Below, one piece after another: positions 34,538 to 43,045 of a stretch of 64,000 nucleotides of DNA (positions within the stretch are counted from its first letter, which is position 1; each line of letters opens with the position of its first letter). The stretch is from CALJTV01 sp034433775 (lineage in GTDB: Bacteria > Chloroflexota > Dehalococcoidia > GIF9 > UBA5629). The position numbers and the translations under genes were made by a program. Where the stretch lies: contig DAOUAI010000032.1 in assembly GCA_034433775.1 (NCBI GenBank), forward strand, positions 1 to 64,000, in the 5' to 3' direction. Under the pieces are notes generated by a model. That model was not told the DNA's origin and did no database searches. It saw nothing but the letters and a program-made list of their open reading frames with translations.

Positions 34538-35044
34538 CTAACTATAGGAATCTAGGATTTCTTTTAATTTGCTTGGCTTCACTTTTCTATGCACATCATG
34601 CCCAATGGCTATCACCGGCGACAAACCACAGCAACCGAGACATCTGACCGTTTCCAATGAAAACTTACCATCAGGGGTAATACCCTTGGGCTCCAGACCA
34701 TAGTCCTTCTTTAATGCCTTCAAAATCCTCTCGGACCCCTTAACATAGCAACTCGTCCCCGTACAGACTTGAATAACATGTTTACCCTTTGGCACAAGAG
34801 AGAAAAAGTGGTAAAAACTGACTATACCATAGACCTCACTCAAGGGCACTTTCATCTCAGCCGAGACCACTCGTAACACTTCAGGCGGTAAATAACCTAC
34901 AATCCCCTGCACCTGCTGCAATACCCGTATTATAGCCCCCGCCTTCCCAGCATTTTCATCTACCACCTTAAGTATCCGCTGCAAAACCTCTCGGTTAATA
35001 CCCTCCGCTGTTTTTGTTGCCGTAGCAGTACCTGTTTGCTGCAC
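34538..35044 (-). CDS. NuoE/HydC-type [2Fe-2S] subunit
   Basis: Thioredoxin-like [2Fe-2S] protein that works with NuoF. The conserved Cys residues are in VCTGTSCYVKGSERIL and ETVRCLGCCGLSPVIAIG. The fold start IRVLQQVQGIVGYLPPEVL is also typical. I take the GTG at 35044 as the start because AAAGGGGG lies 6 nt upstream; the frame stays open to a TTG at 35077 (179 residues), which has no proper ribosome-binding site. It is the first gene of the five-gene hydrogenase operon, 17 nt before the HydB-GltD fusion. Confidence 0.9.
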   Translation of the reverse strand: MQQTGTATATKTAEGINREVLQRILKVVDENAGKAGAIIRVLQQVQGIVGYLPPEVLRVVSAEMKVPLSEVYGIVSFYHFFSLVPKGKHVIQVCTGTSCYVKGSERILKALKKDYGLEPKGITPDGKFSLETVRCLGCCGLSPVIAIGHDVHRKVKPSKLKEILDSYS

Positions 35045-35445
35045 AGTTGCCCCCTTTGATATTTGAGTATGATTCAAACTTCCTGCAAGATTATGTCATA
35101 TTAGCACTCAAGCCAGTAACCGCAAAACCTCTCCTTATAAAGTATCCCTGAACTAACACATTGCTTACATCGTACTTTTTGCCTAGATTCAAACCGGACT
35201 TTCAGCCACAGCCAAACATATTGCCACCTGTAACTGTGCCATGGCTCGTACACTGTACATTTTATCATATACAAGCATCTTATAAAGGTAAAAGATGTCC
35301 TGCCCTCAAAAGCACAACGCAACCCGTTAGTTTTAACTGAGGCAAATTGACCATAGCAATACTGATGGATTAAACAGCAATAGAACAACCAAAGCCCTTG
35401 AGGGAAAACGCATTAAAACATCGAGAACAAAAAGATAGAACACAG
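35045..35445. other. Regulatory leader of the hydrogenase operon, no gene seen
   Basis: About 400 bases between the NuoE-like gene and tRNA-Lys. A Cys-rich minus-strand frame (35101-35388) has no ribosome-binding site and no family resemblance and is rejected. The stretch holds the promoter and palindrome listed separately, implying a leader of roughly 200 nt. No riboswitch class was recognised in it. Confidence 0.5.
35248..35267 (-). promoter_or_regulatory. Hydrogenase operon promoter element with operator-like palindrome
   Basis: Minus strand: extended -10 TGATAAAAT (35267-35259), immediately followed by the perfect palindrome GTACAGTGTAC (35258-35248, 5-bp arms around one base), which would cover the transcription start. 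No strong -35 is seen. A regulator bound to the palindrome would block initiation; its identity is unknown. Confidence 0.4.
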
Positions 35446-35518
35446 TAGGCCGTGCAGGAATCGAACCTGCGACACCCTGATTAAAAGTCAGGTGCTCTAC
35501 CGACTGAGCTAACGGCCC
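35446..35518 (-). tRNA. tRNA-Lys (TTT)
   Basis: Complete cloverleaf: acceptor GGGCCGT/ACGGCCT with one G-U pair at the first position, anticodon stem CCTGA/TCAGG with loop CTTTTAA (anticodon TTT), T-arm GCAGG-TTCGATT-CCTGC, discriminator A. CCA is not encoded. An extended -10 (TGCTATAAT, minus strand 35541-35533) lies 15 nt upstream. Confidence 0.95.
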
Positions 35519-35601
35519 ATCAGTCTATGCACATTATAGCAACCACAGCTAGTTAGAACAAAGATGGAAACTGCAGAAAACTGCCCCCTAACGAAGAGAC
35601 G

Positions 35602-35898
35602 CTATTTACTAGGCTCTTCTCCGGACTCCTCTGCGGAAAGAATAGTATGGATATACTGCGCCAGAGCCGGGTGTATATCACAGATGAAACCATCCCGGGT
35701 CGCTTCTACCGAGAAGGTCAACCTCCCAGGCTTTCGTGGTGAGTTATCGAACTTGTGCAACCCGGAATCGTCCCACGGCATCTCTTTGCCCAACACCTCC
35801 AGCATGCCTCTTACATCGCGAGGCTGTTGAAGTACCACCTCGAAGCGTAATTGCTTAGCTAAAAGGTTAAGTTGGTCCGTTCTTAATTTTATCCTCAT
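35602..35898 (-). CDS. Hypothetical protein
   Basis: A 98-residue frame beginning MRIKLRTDQLNLLAKQLRFE and ending in an acidic tail. Predicted alternation of strands and helices suggests a small soluble alpha-beta protein; there are no cysteine pairs, membrane segments or recognisable motifs apart from the aromatic FICDIHPALAQYIHTIL stretch. The ribosome-binding site before the ATG is weak. It stands alone between tRNA-Lys and the DUF72 gene. I do not recognise a family, and the call rests on frame length and plausible composition. Confidence 0.5.
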   Translation of the reverse strand: MRIKLRTDQLNLLAKQLRFEVVLQQPRDVRGMLEVLGKEMPWDDSGLHKFDNSPRKPGRLTFSVEATRDGFICDIHPALAQYIHTILSAEESGEEPSK

Positions 35899-36063
35899 AG
35901 CTTGGCCTTTACTCCTAATATTAGAACCTTCTTACTGTCACCCCAAATTAATCTCTATTGTCCAATGGGACGTGAGAAAGTTTACCACTTTCGCCACCCT
36001 CAAATCAATAATCACACCGGACACATGGTCCCAGCGTTTCATAATCACTATACAAGCCCGAGT

Positions 36064-36789
36064 TCATACGCTGAGAAATTGAGCAAGGGATATTGCATTG
36101 TAGACTGCATAGGCTTGCGCGTCGTTATTAAAGTAAACATATACCGCCCTCAGGTCCCTACCTATCTCGTTAATCTTTGCCGCCCATGCTCTTAGTTCTT
36201 CGTCGCTATAACAGCTCCAGTACAACCCTCTGCTACCGTGAAAACGAAAATAGGCAAAATCGGCTGTAGCCACGACCGGGCAAGTAAAACCGGGCATATC
36301 AAAGACACATAGTCCAACATTGTACTGTCTCAAAATAGCAAAAATTTTACTATCAAGCCAGGACTCGTTACGGAATTCAAATGTATGCTGGTAACCAGAA
36401 GGTAAAGCCTCCAGGAAAGCTCTCAGGACACTTTCATTGCGCTTCATGCCTGGTGGTAGCTGGTATAAGAGTGGCCCCAGCTTATTACGTAAAAAACCAG
36501 CATGATCCAAAAAAGTCCGCAGTGGCTCTTCAGCGTTCCTCAGCCTCTTTATGTGCGTGATAAAACGGTTGACTTTCACAGCAAAAACAAAGTCCGGGGG
36601 CGAAGCTTCATACCAACTTGTAAAAGCCCGCTCGGAGGGTAGCCGGTAAAAACTGTTGTTGAGTTCTACTGTCTTAAAGTGCTGTGAATAGAATTCTAAC
36701 CATTTCGTCTTGGTAAGTCCCTCAGGGTAAAAAAGCTCCCGCCAGTGATCGTAGTGCCAGCCACTGGTGCCGATAAGATACACAGCCAT
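36064..36789 (-). CDS. DUF72 (YecE) family TIM-barrel protein
   Basis: A 241-residue member of DUF72, a TIM-barrel family of unproven biochemical function. The diagnostic start is LIGTSGWHYDHWRELFYPEGL, here quoted only in part as GTSGWHYDHW, followed by FKTVELNNSFYRLPS, FVFAVKVNRFITH, GPLLYQLPPG and AYFRFHG with VYVYFNND at the end. All conserved blocks are present and the length is normal. It is 165 nt from the hypothetical gene and 146 nt from the metallo-hydrolase, so probably monocistronic. Confidence 0.92.
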   Translation of the reverse strand: MAVYLIGTSGWHYDHWRELFYPEGLTKTKWLEFYSQHFKTVELNNSFYRLPSERAFTSWYEASPPDFVFAVKVNRFITHIKRLRNAEEPLRTFLDHAGFLRNKLGPLLYQLPPGMKRNESVLRAFLEALPSGYQHTFEFRNESWLDSKIFAILRQYNVGLCVFDMPGFTCPVVATADFAYFRFHGSRGLYWSCYSDEELRAWAAKINEIGRDLRAVYVYFNNDAQAYAVYNAISLAQFLSV

Positions 36790-36935
36790 CCTCGCCCCCC
36801 TCTGTAAACTATATAAAATTTATGAGTACTACCTTCTCCACCTTTCAAGCTGTGTCTTCCCCCCTTTCTAGGCAGAGACAGGCTCGAATTGGAAATGTCA
36901 CTGGATTACCTAAATGCAAATTTGTTTGACAAAAC

Positions 36936-37712
36936 TCATAGTTGTGATAGATCGAATTTCATGCCATCACGCGCTGCAATGACCCTTGTACCAGTTTTCT
37001 CACTCAATTCTCGTGCTATTTCCCAAGGCTTCGACCTCCATATAGACATGCCAAAATGCGTCAATATCGCCACTTTTGGCTTTACCTCGTCGATGATTTT
37101 TTTGGCTTCTGGAATAGCTAGATGGTCAACGCCCTCCCTGGGCTCGAGCATGACCACATTCATCACCAGCAGTTCACCACGGTAATAATCAGCCAAGCCC
37201 TCAAAATACTTGGTATCGGTGATCCAGGCAATAGTATGCTTGGGAGTATTGAAAACAAAGCCGTAAGTTTCCACAGGGTGTTTATGCCGTATAGGGGTAG
37301 AAAAAGACACATCTCCTACTGTATAATGCCCGCCTTCCTTCAAAATTTCTATTCTTTCAGGGTAATCATGCGTGTACGGAAAGACCACAGCCCCCTCACC
37401 AAAAGCATCGGCAGGTGCAAACAAGACTCCCTTGTGTTTGAAACCACCCTCAGTCATCGCCTCGATCATGATATTGATGTCGCCGGAATGGTCGATATGT
37501 TTGTGTGACAGGATAATAGCCTGAAGATGAGCAGCATCCAGCTTCTTCTTAGCACTATACACAAGGCATCCGGGACCAGGGTCTAAAAGCAATTCGGTAC
37601 CACCGAAGCTAAGCCAAGTACCACCAGAGGCTAGCAACTGTCTGGTGACCACAAACCGAGCACCAGCAGTACCCAAGAAAATTATGGAATCATCGAAATT
37701 CGGCACCGTCAT
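36936..37712 (-). CDS. Metallo-beta-lactamase fold hydrolase
   Basis: A 258-residue single-domain hydrolase of the RNase Z/PhnP-like branch. The metal motif is SHKHIDHSGDIN, with further ligands in IRHKHPVETYG, AWITDTKYF and ILTHFGMS. The early strand TELLLDPGPG is also typical. Lacking the long exosite arm of RNase Z, it is more likely a phosphodiesterase or other small-substrate enzyme; the substrate is unknown. The gene is divergent from the CinA-Nudix gene, with a 67-nt spacer. Confidence 0.85.
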   Translation of the reverse strand: MTVPNFDDSIIFLGTAGARFVVTRQLLASGGTWLSFGGTELLLDPGPGCLVYSAKKKLDAAHLQAIILSHKHIDHSGDINIMIEAMTEGGFKHKGVLFAPADAFGEGAVVFPYTHDYPERIEILKEGGHYTVGDVSFSTPIRHKHPVETYGFVFNTPKHTIAWITDTKYFEGLADYYRGELLVMNVVMLEPREGVDHLAIPEAKKIIDEVKPKVAILTHFGMSIWRSKPWEIARELSEKTGTRVIAARDGMKFDLSQL

Positions 37713-37751
37713 AATTATACCAAGTTATAGCTAGCCCTTTTAATTGTATTT

Positions 37752-37760
37752 TGCTAAAAT
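37752..37760 (+). promoter_or_regulatory. Extended -10 element before the CinA-Nudix gene
   Basis: TGCTAAAAT ends 19 nt before the ATG at 37780; a weak TAGCCC lies 17 bp upstream of TAAAAT. Same motif as before the GGDEF and ArsB/NhaD genes. Confidence 0.4.
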
Positions 37761-37779
37761 TTCGCCTAAAGTACCAATT

Positions 37780-38700
37780 ATGAAAGACCTGCAAACCGAT
37801 ATCGCTAAACTCATTAGAGAGTATTACGATAAGACCAGCAACCTTCTGACCATAGGCACAGTGGAATCTGCCACAGGGGGAAGGATCGGGGACAAAATAA
37901 CTAATGTTGCTGGTAGTTCCGATTATTACAAAGGTTCCATCGTTGCTTATAGCAACGAGATAAAAGCTAGAATCGTGGGGGTGAAAAAGGAGACATTGAG
38001 AAAGCATGGTGCTGTAAGTCGTGAGACCGCCCAGGAAATGGCAGAAGGTGGCAGAAAACTCCTCAGGGTAGATATTTGTGTATCAGATACAGGAATCGCT
38101 GGACCTGCTGGTGCCACTCCAGAAAAACCCGTAGGGCTTTTCTATATCGGGCTTTCAGCTAAAGACGCCACATGGGTCAGAGAATACCGCTTCCCGGGCG
38201 ACCGCGAGGAGAATAAACAAAAAGCTGCTGAAGCAACATTGGAGCTATTAAAAGAATACTTACAAACCCGCCTCAAGGGAACGTCGGAGACCCCTCTCGA
38301 AGAAAAACATGTGGTCACTTGCTTTTTAGAACATAAAGGCAAAATCCTGCTCCTGAGGCGAAGCGCCAAGGTGAGCACATACCGTCGGAGTTGGGCTGGC
38401 GTCAGCGGCTATATAGAAACAAACGATATAGACCAGGCATATACCGAAATAAGTGAAGAAACAGAACTTTACAAGAACGATCTGAAACTTGTCCGCAAAG
38501 GGGAGCCCATCGAGGTCATCGATCAAAACCTGAACAGAAGATGGATTGTGCACCCATTCCTCTTCCACGTCAAGAACCCTGATAAAATCAAAATCGACTG
38601 GGAACATACGGAACTCAGATGGATTAAACCCGGCGAACTAAGAAAATACCACACTGTTCCCGGGTTGAAGGAGGCACTTGACCGCGTATATAAGCGATAG
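37780..38700 (+). CDS. CinA C-terminal (nicotinamide-nucleotide amidase) / Nudix hydrolase fusion
   Basis: A 306-residue fusion starting at the ATG at 37780 (an upstream TTG lies in the promoter). Residues about 10-160 are a CinA C-terminal domain, the NMN deamidase PncC: TVESATGGRIGDKIT, DYYKGSIVAYSNEIKARIVGV in part, and VSDTGIAGPAGATPEKPVGL. Residues about 172-300 are a Nudix fold, with VTCFLEHKGKILLLRR and a degenerate Nudix box where REUxEExGU reads TEISEETEL. Two positions differ from consensus (Arg to Thr, Gly to Glu), while the metal-binding EE pair remains. Linking an amidase for nicotinamide nucleotides to a Nudix domain suggests a pyridine nucleotide salvage or repair protein; the Nudix substrate is unknown. 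Confidence 0.85.
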   Translation: MKDLQTDIAKLIREYYDKTSNLLTIGTVESATGGRIGDKITNVAGSSDYYKGSIVAYSNEIKARIVGVKKETLRKHGAVSRETAQEMAEGGRKLLRVDICVSDTGIAGPAGATPEKPVGLFYIGLSAKDATWVREYRFPGDREENKQKAAEATLELLKEYLQTRLKGTSETPLEEKHVVTCFLEHKGKILLLRRSAKVSTYRRSWAGVSGYIETNDIDQAYTEISEETELYKNDLKLVRKGEPIEVIDQNLNRRWIVHPFLFHVKNPDKIKIDWEHTELRWIKPGELRKYHTVPGLKEALDRVYKR

Positions 38701-38807
38701 GCAGATACTAAGACTAAGAAAAGGCTTCGTCTGCGCGCCTCCGAATACACAAGCCATGCTAAGTCTAAAACCTTGTCATCTCAAATATAGAAGGAAATTT
38801 TGCAAAG

Positions 38808-40328
38808 TTGCTAGCTAGAGTAAAAACTGCCGCCATAGTGGGTCTGGATGCCCAGATAGTAGAGGTCGAGGTCGACATAGCCAGCGGACTGCCAACAACA
38901 GTTATAGTTGGACTACCGGACACTGCTGTGCAAGAGGCAAGAGAACGGGTCCGTGCTGCCATCCGCAATTCGGGCTGCAGTTTTCCTGCTCGAAGGATTA
39001 CGATAAACCTAGCTCCGGCTGACCTCAAGAAAGCTGGACCAGCATACGACCTTCCGATCGCGATCGGCATACTGCTCAGTTCAGGACAAATCAATGCTGA
39101 TGTTTCACAGACTATGTTCCTTGGAGAACTCTCTCTAGACGGTGCTTTACGACACACTCAGGGCATACTGCCAATGGTGTCGCTGGCTCGCGAGAAAGGA
39201 CTGCCTCAGGTCTTTGTACCTGCCGCCGATGCAAGAGAAGCCGCTTTAATAAAAGGTATAAGTATCTTTCCCATTATTTCACTGGCCCAACTGGTCAGCC
39301 ACTTTCGAGGCGAGACAATAATTTCCGAATATCAATCAGACACATCGTGGCAAAGCACAGATACAAGCCATGCTTCAGTGGACCTCTGTCACATAAAAGG
39401 ACAGGAACATGCCAAGCGTGCCTTGGAGATAGCTGCCGCTGGCGGACACAACGTACTGATGTCCGGACCTCCAGGTAGCGGGAAAACCATGTTGGCTCGC
39501 TCACTGCCCTCGATAATGCCAGGGATGACCTTCGACGAAGCCCTAGAGGTGACCAAAATATACAGTGTCAGCGGGCTTCTTTCTCCCGATACTCCTCTTA
39601 TAACCCAACGCCCTTTCCGCTCACCGCACTACACTATCTCACACGCCGGTCTCGTTGGTGGGGGGCACTGGCCCCGCCCCGGCGAAATAAGTCTGAGCCA
39701 CCGTGGTGTGCTTTTCCTCGACGAATTCCCTGAATTCAGCCATATCGCCTTAGAGTCCCTGCGCCAACCGCTTGAGGACAAGGTTGTCACCATCAGTCGG
39801 GCACAAGGAAGTGTAACTTTCCCGGCAAATTTCATGCTTGTAGCTGCAATGAATCCCTGCCCTTGCGGCTATTATGGCGACCCTACCAAAGAATGTAAGT
39901 GCTCCTCGGGGGAAATCTCCCGCTATCAGAAGCGGATTAGCGGTCCACTTTTAGACCGCATAGATATCTTTATCGAAGTGCCTCGCTTGGAATACGAAAA
40001 ACTCACCGATGAGTCACTCTGTGAGACCTCGAGTGACGTCCGCAGCAGAGTAGAAGCCGCTAGAAGGACCCAACAACACAGATTCCGCGGCACAAAACTG
40101 ACCTGCAATGCCGAGATGACACCAGTAGAGGTCAAGGAATTCTGCCGTCTGGAAACTGAAGCCCAGAGTTTGCTAAGAGCAGCTATGAAGCAATTCCATT
40201 TCACCGCTCGCTCTTTTCACCGCATACTCAAGCTCGCCAGGACCATCGCCGACCTAGATTGTACAGATGCTATCAAACCCCACCATCTTGCAGAGGCATT
40301 TCAATACCGTCAGCGGGGGCCCACTTAA
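38808..40328 (+). CDS. YifB/ComM family Mg-chelatase-like AAA+ ATPase
   Basis: A 506-residue AAA+ protein of the YifB/ComM family; ComM is a helicase promoting branch migration during natural transformation in other bacteria. The N-terminal Lon-like domain begins LARVKTAAIVGLDAQIVEVE, the ATPase core has Walker A SGPPGSGKTMLARSLP and Walker B GVLFLDEFPEF, and the zinc-like loop is MNPCPCGYYGDPTKECKC. The C-terminal Mg-chelatase lid ends with FHRILKLARTIADLD. The start is TTG at 38808, which aligns exactly with the family N-terminus; AAGGA lies 12 nt upstream. Confidence 0.93.
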   Translation: MLARVKTAAIVGLDAQIVEVEVDIASGLPTTVIVGLPDTAVQEARERVRAAIRNSGCSFPARRITINLAPADLKKAGPAYDLPIAIGILLSSGQINADVSQTMFLGELSLDGALRHTQGILPMVSLAREKGLPQVFVPAADAREAALIKGISIFPIISLAQLVSHFRGETIISEYQSDTSWQSTDTSHASVDLCHIKGQEHAKRALEIAAAGGHNVLMSGPPGSGKTMLARSLPSIMPGMTFDEALEVTKIYSVSGLLSPDTPLITQRPFRSPHYTISHAGLVGGGHWPRPGEISLSHRGVLFLDEFPEFSHIALESLRQPLEDKVVTISRAQGSVTFPANFMLVAAMNPCPCGYYGDPTKECKCSSGEISRYQKRISGPLLDRIDIFIEVPRLEYEKLTDESLCETSSDVRSRVEAARRTQQHRFRGTKLTCNAEMTPVEVKEFCRLETEAQSLLRAAMKQFHFTARSFHRILKLARTIADLDCTDAIKPHHLAEAFQYRQRGPT

Positions 40329-40400
40329 ATCAACTCAAAAGAGCAACCTCTAATGTAGTGCAGGACTAAACATAAAGATGACTGCTGCTAGCCCTGATAG

Positions 40401-41117
40401 CTAGCCCCGCTCGTTGGACCGCCTAAAGGAATCCGGTAATTCAAATTCAGCCCGTCCAGCAGTACATTTATCAAGGCTCCGCATCACACCATGAAGACGA
40501 TGATAAGGTATTGAAACCAGTAAGTCCTCGGGATTATACCCTTGCAATCGTCGACTAGTATAGTCCATAAGGCTCACATTAAGTTCGCCACTCACAAGCG
40601 GATAAGCTACAGCTTGATGACAGGTTGAACCAGACATTTCCAGTTTAGGAGGTATACCTGTAGAATACATGTCGAGCGTGACTAAACGGCATGCCTGCAA
40701 AGCATTACAGATAAACAGCACTACATCAGGCTCGAACTCGGCTTTTTCCATAGGGGATAGGACAACATGCTCAGCAAGACCCAAAGGTGGTGCCGTAGAT
40801 AAATATTGAACCCGATGGAACGCGGCTATGGAACAGAACAGCTTCTCGCCCCTCACCAAGAATTCCTTAAGCGCTTTATCACCTTCACCTTTTGGTCTCT
40901 CGGTCAACCCCAAGTGCCATGACCCTCCCCGGCAAGAGGAACTTTCCGCCGTAAGGTCGATGATCTCCCCATCCCGTGCCTTAAGAAAAGCCTCGCACAC
41001 ACGATGTCTCCCGGAAATTGCCTCGCCCGGGGGCTTCATCGAATAAGTGATGGCCACAGGACTTCCAATGAGCCCGATGACAGCTTTGATCTCCTCGGTA
41101 TAGCTTTTCCACTCCAT
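40401..41117 (-). CDS. DUF169 family protein
   Basis: A 238-residue protein of DUF169, a family common in anaerobes and archaea and of unknown function. The pattern is recognisable from SPVAITYSMKPPGEA, the Cys-containing SSCRGGSWHLGL, VVLFICNALQACRLV and the late stretch CHQAVAYPLVSGELNVSLMD with a conserved Cys and Gly. Cysteines in the middle and C-terminal parts may bind a metal or cluster. It is 25 nt from the small membrane protein gene on the same strand and likely cotranscribed with it. Confidence 0.85.
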   Translation of the reverse strand: MEWKSYTEEIKAVIGLIGSPVAITYSMKPPGEAISGRHRVCEAFLKARDGEIIDLTAESSSCRGGSWHLGLTERPKGEGDKALKEFLVRGEKLFCSIAAFHRVQYLSTAPPLGLAEHVVLSPMEKAEFEPDVVLFICNALQACRLVTLDMYSTGIPPKLEMSGSTCHQAVAYPLVSGELNVSLMDYTSRRLQGYNPEDLLVSIPYHRLHGVMRSLDKCTAGRAEFELPDSFRRSNERG

Positions 41118-41142
41118 TTTTGCCTCCTTTTTATGAAGTGCC

Positions 41143-41478
41143 TTACTGGACTAGCTTCATAGTTATTAAGGCTGCGACCATATAAAGGAAAACGCCGGTA
41201 ACCACCGATGGCACAAGTCCCCACCGCTGTAACATAAATATCATAGCAAAAGCGTACAAGGCCCATGCCGGAAGTAATAATAGCATACCACGGAAATACG
41301 ATACGGTTGCATTAGCACCCCCGGTCAAGTATATACTGACCAGTGTTACTACCGTAACACTGGGGAAGAAAGCCACGAAAGCGGCGAGTAACCCTTTGCC
41401 GGAGCTGCCAAAATAAGTCACCACGGCGACGATTGTTCCACCAATTAAGAAATACAGGAGCAGCAGCTTTACACTCAT
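41143..41478 (-). CDS. Small membrane protein, GlpM/DUF3147-like
   Basis: A 111-residue hydrophobic protein with four predicted transmembrane helices: LLLLYFLIGGTIVAVVTYF, AAFVAFFPSVTVVTLVSIYL, MLLLLPAWALYAFAMIFML and VVTGVFLYMVAALITMKL. Size, helix number and the FFP motif in the second helix resemble the GlpM/DUF3147 family. Its function is unknown. It is placed upstream of the DUF169 gene on the same strand. Confidence 0.6.
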   Translation of the reverse strand: MSVKLLLLYFLIGGTIVAVVTYFGSSGKGLLAAFVAFFPSVTVVTLVSIYLTGGANATVSYFRGMLLLLPAWALYAFAMIFMLQRWGLVPSVVTGVFLYMVAALITMKLVQ

Positions 41479-41586
41479 AAGTCGCCTCCGGAAAAGAGTT
41501 TATTTCCAGCCCCCAGACTTCACACCTCGAGCACAGACAAGCCCATCAGAGTTACAAAAGTAAAAATTTATCGCTCTGGAAACCCA

Positions 41587-43020
41587 CTACAACCCCAGCC
41601 TGGGTTTGTGCCCTGCCCAAGGTCTTGCCTGTTCAAGCTGTGCCGCTAGACGGAAAAGCGTTGCCTCATCACCAAAGCGGCCCACAAAATGGACACCGAC
41701 AGGAAGACCATCAGTATTCCAGAATAGCGGCACTGACATAGCTGGCTGCCCTGTGATATTACATATAGGTGTAAAAGGAACAAATTCGGCAGCCCGACGT
41801 TGAGCATAGAATGGGTCGTCGGGGGGACAGTCAAACGAGCCGAGAGGCAACGGCGGCTCAGCTAAAGTTGGTGTGAGCCAGACATGGTAATCAAGGAAGA
41901 ACTTAGCTACTTCTCTCGAAAATCTTTGCAGCAGATTCACTGCAATTAAGTATTCTGATGCAGTCCGCCGACGCCCCATCTCATAAATAGCCCAGGTTGC
42001 TGGCTCAAACTGCTCCGGCACCGGTCTCTTGCCCATAGCCAGAGCAGCAGCTTCAATCGTTGAAGCACATCCGGCTGCCCAAACGGTCATGAATGCACGA
42101 TTCACCAATTCACTATCCACCACTGGCGAAAACTCAATCATCTCGTGACCAAGCTCAGCACATAGCCTTGCTGCGTCTAGGACCGCGGTAACACAATCAG
42201 AGTGTACTGCAGCACCTGTAGGAGCCTTAACAGTAAAAGCAATACGAAGACGTCCTGGTGGCACGCCTACTTCGCTCTTGAAAGGACGACGCCTTGGTGG
42301 TGCCCAGTAAGGATCACCCGGGCTTGGTCCGCAAGTAGCATCAAGAAGGGTTGCGCTGTCACGAACAGTGCGCGTCAAAGCATGTTCCACCACCAGCCCA
42401 CCCATAATGTCGCCAAAATCAGGACCCAAGGGATTCCGGCCACGTGTCGGTTTCAACCCGAAAAGCCCGCAGCAGGACGCTGGGATACGAATCGAGCCAC
42501 CGCCATCATTGCCATGAGCCATGGGTACCATTCCAGCAGCTACAGCGGCTGCTGACCCACCGCTGGAACCACCCACCGTTTTCGTTAAATCCCAAGGATT
42601 ATGGCACGGACCAAATAACCGTGGCTCTGTAGTCGGCAAAAGTCCGAACTCTGGCGTGTTAGTCTTACCCAAGATGATCAACCCGGCACGCTTCAGCCTT
42701 ATCACGAGCTCACTATCGCTGGAAGATATGAAGTCAGCTAGAAAGGCACTACCCAGGGTCATGCGGACTCCCTTATACGATGCCAGGAGGTCTTTAAGCA
42801 AAAAAGGCACCCCGGTGAATGGTCCCTTGGGCAACTTGCCAGTGGCTAAAGCACGAGCCTGGTCATACATAGGTGTGACCACAGCATTAAGTAACGGGTT
42901 CAACCTCTCAATTCTTTCAATAGCTGCATCTACAAGCTCTAGCGGCGTAACTTCCTTGCGTTTGACCAGTTCTGCCTGAGCAGTGGCATCAAGAAAAGCC
43001 AGTTCGTCCGCCTTTATCAC
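41587..43020 (-). CDS. Amidase signature family enzyme
   Basis: Ser-cisSer-Lys amidase of 477 residues. The signature is complete: catalytic Lys in VPFLLKDLLA, then KTVGGSSGGSAAAVAAGMVP with both serines, and RIPASCCGLFGLKPTRG. GatA-type amidotransferase subunits share these motifs, but no gatB or gatC is adjacent and the C-terminal half (CNITGQPAMSVPLFWN, LPVGVHFVGRFGDE) is closer to stand-alone amidases. The natural amide substrate cannot be inferred. It lies 25 nt after the TIGR04076 gene on the same strand. Confidence 0.92.
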   Translation of the reverse strand: MIKADELAFLDATAQAELVKRKEVTPLELVDAAIERIERLNPLLNAVVTPMYDQARALATGKLPKGPFTGVPFLLKDLLASYKGVRMTLGSAFLADFISSSDSELVIRLKRAGLIILGKTNTPEFGLLPTTEPRLFGPCHNPWDLTKTVGGSSGGSAAAVAAGMVPMAHGNDGGGSIRIPASCCGLFGLKPTRGRNPLGPDFGDIMGGLVVEHALTRTVRDSATLLDATCGPSPGDPYWAPPRRRPFKSEVGVPPGRLRIAFTVKAPTGAAVHSDCVTAVLDAARLCAELGHEMIEFSPVVDSELVNRAFMTVWAAGCASTIEAAALAMGKRPVPEQFEPATWAIYEMGRRRTASEYLIAVNLLQRFSREVAKFFLDYHVWLTPTLAEPPLPLGSFDCPPDDPFYAQRRAAEFVPFTPICNITGQPAMSVPLFWNTDGLPVGVHFVGRFGDEATLFRLAAQLEQARPWAGHKPRLGL

Positions 43021-43045
43021 TTCCCACCTCCTTAAAAATAAATGC

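Noticed and set aside
35101..35388. Cys-rich 95-residue minus-strand frame upstream of the hydrogenase operon
   Set aside because: No ribosome-binding site, aromatic and Cys-rich composition unlike real proteins, and it overlaps the likely promoter and operator.
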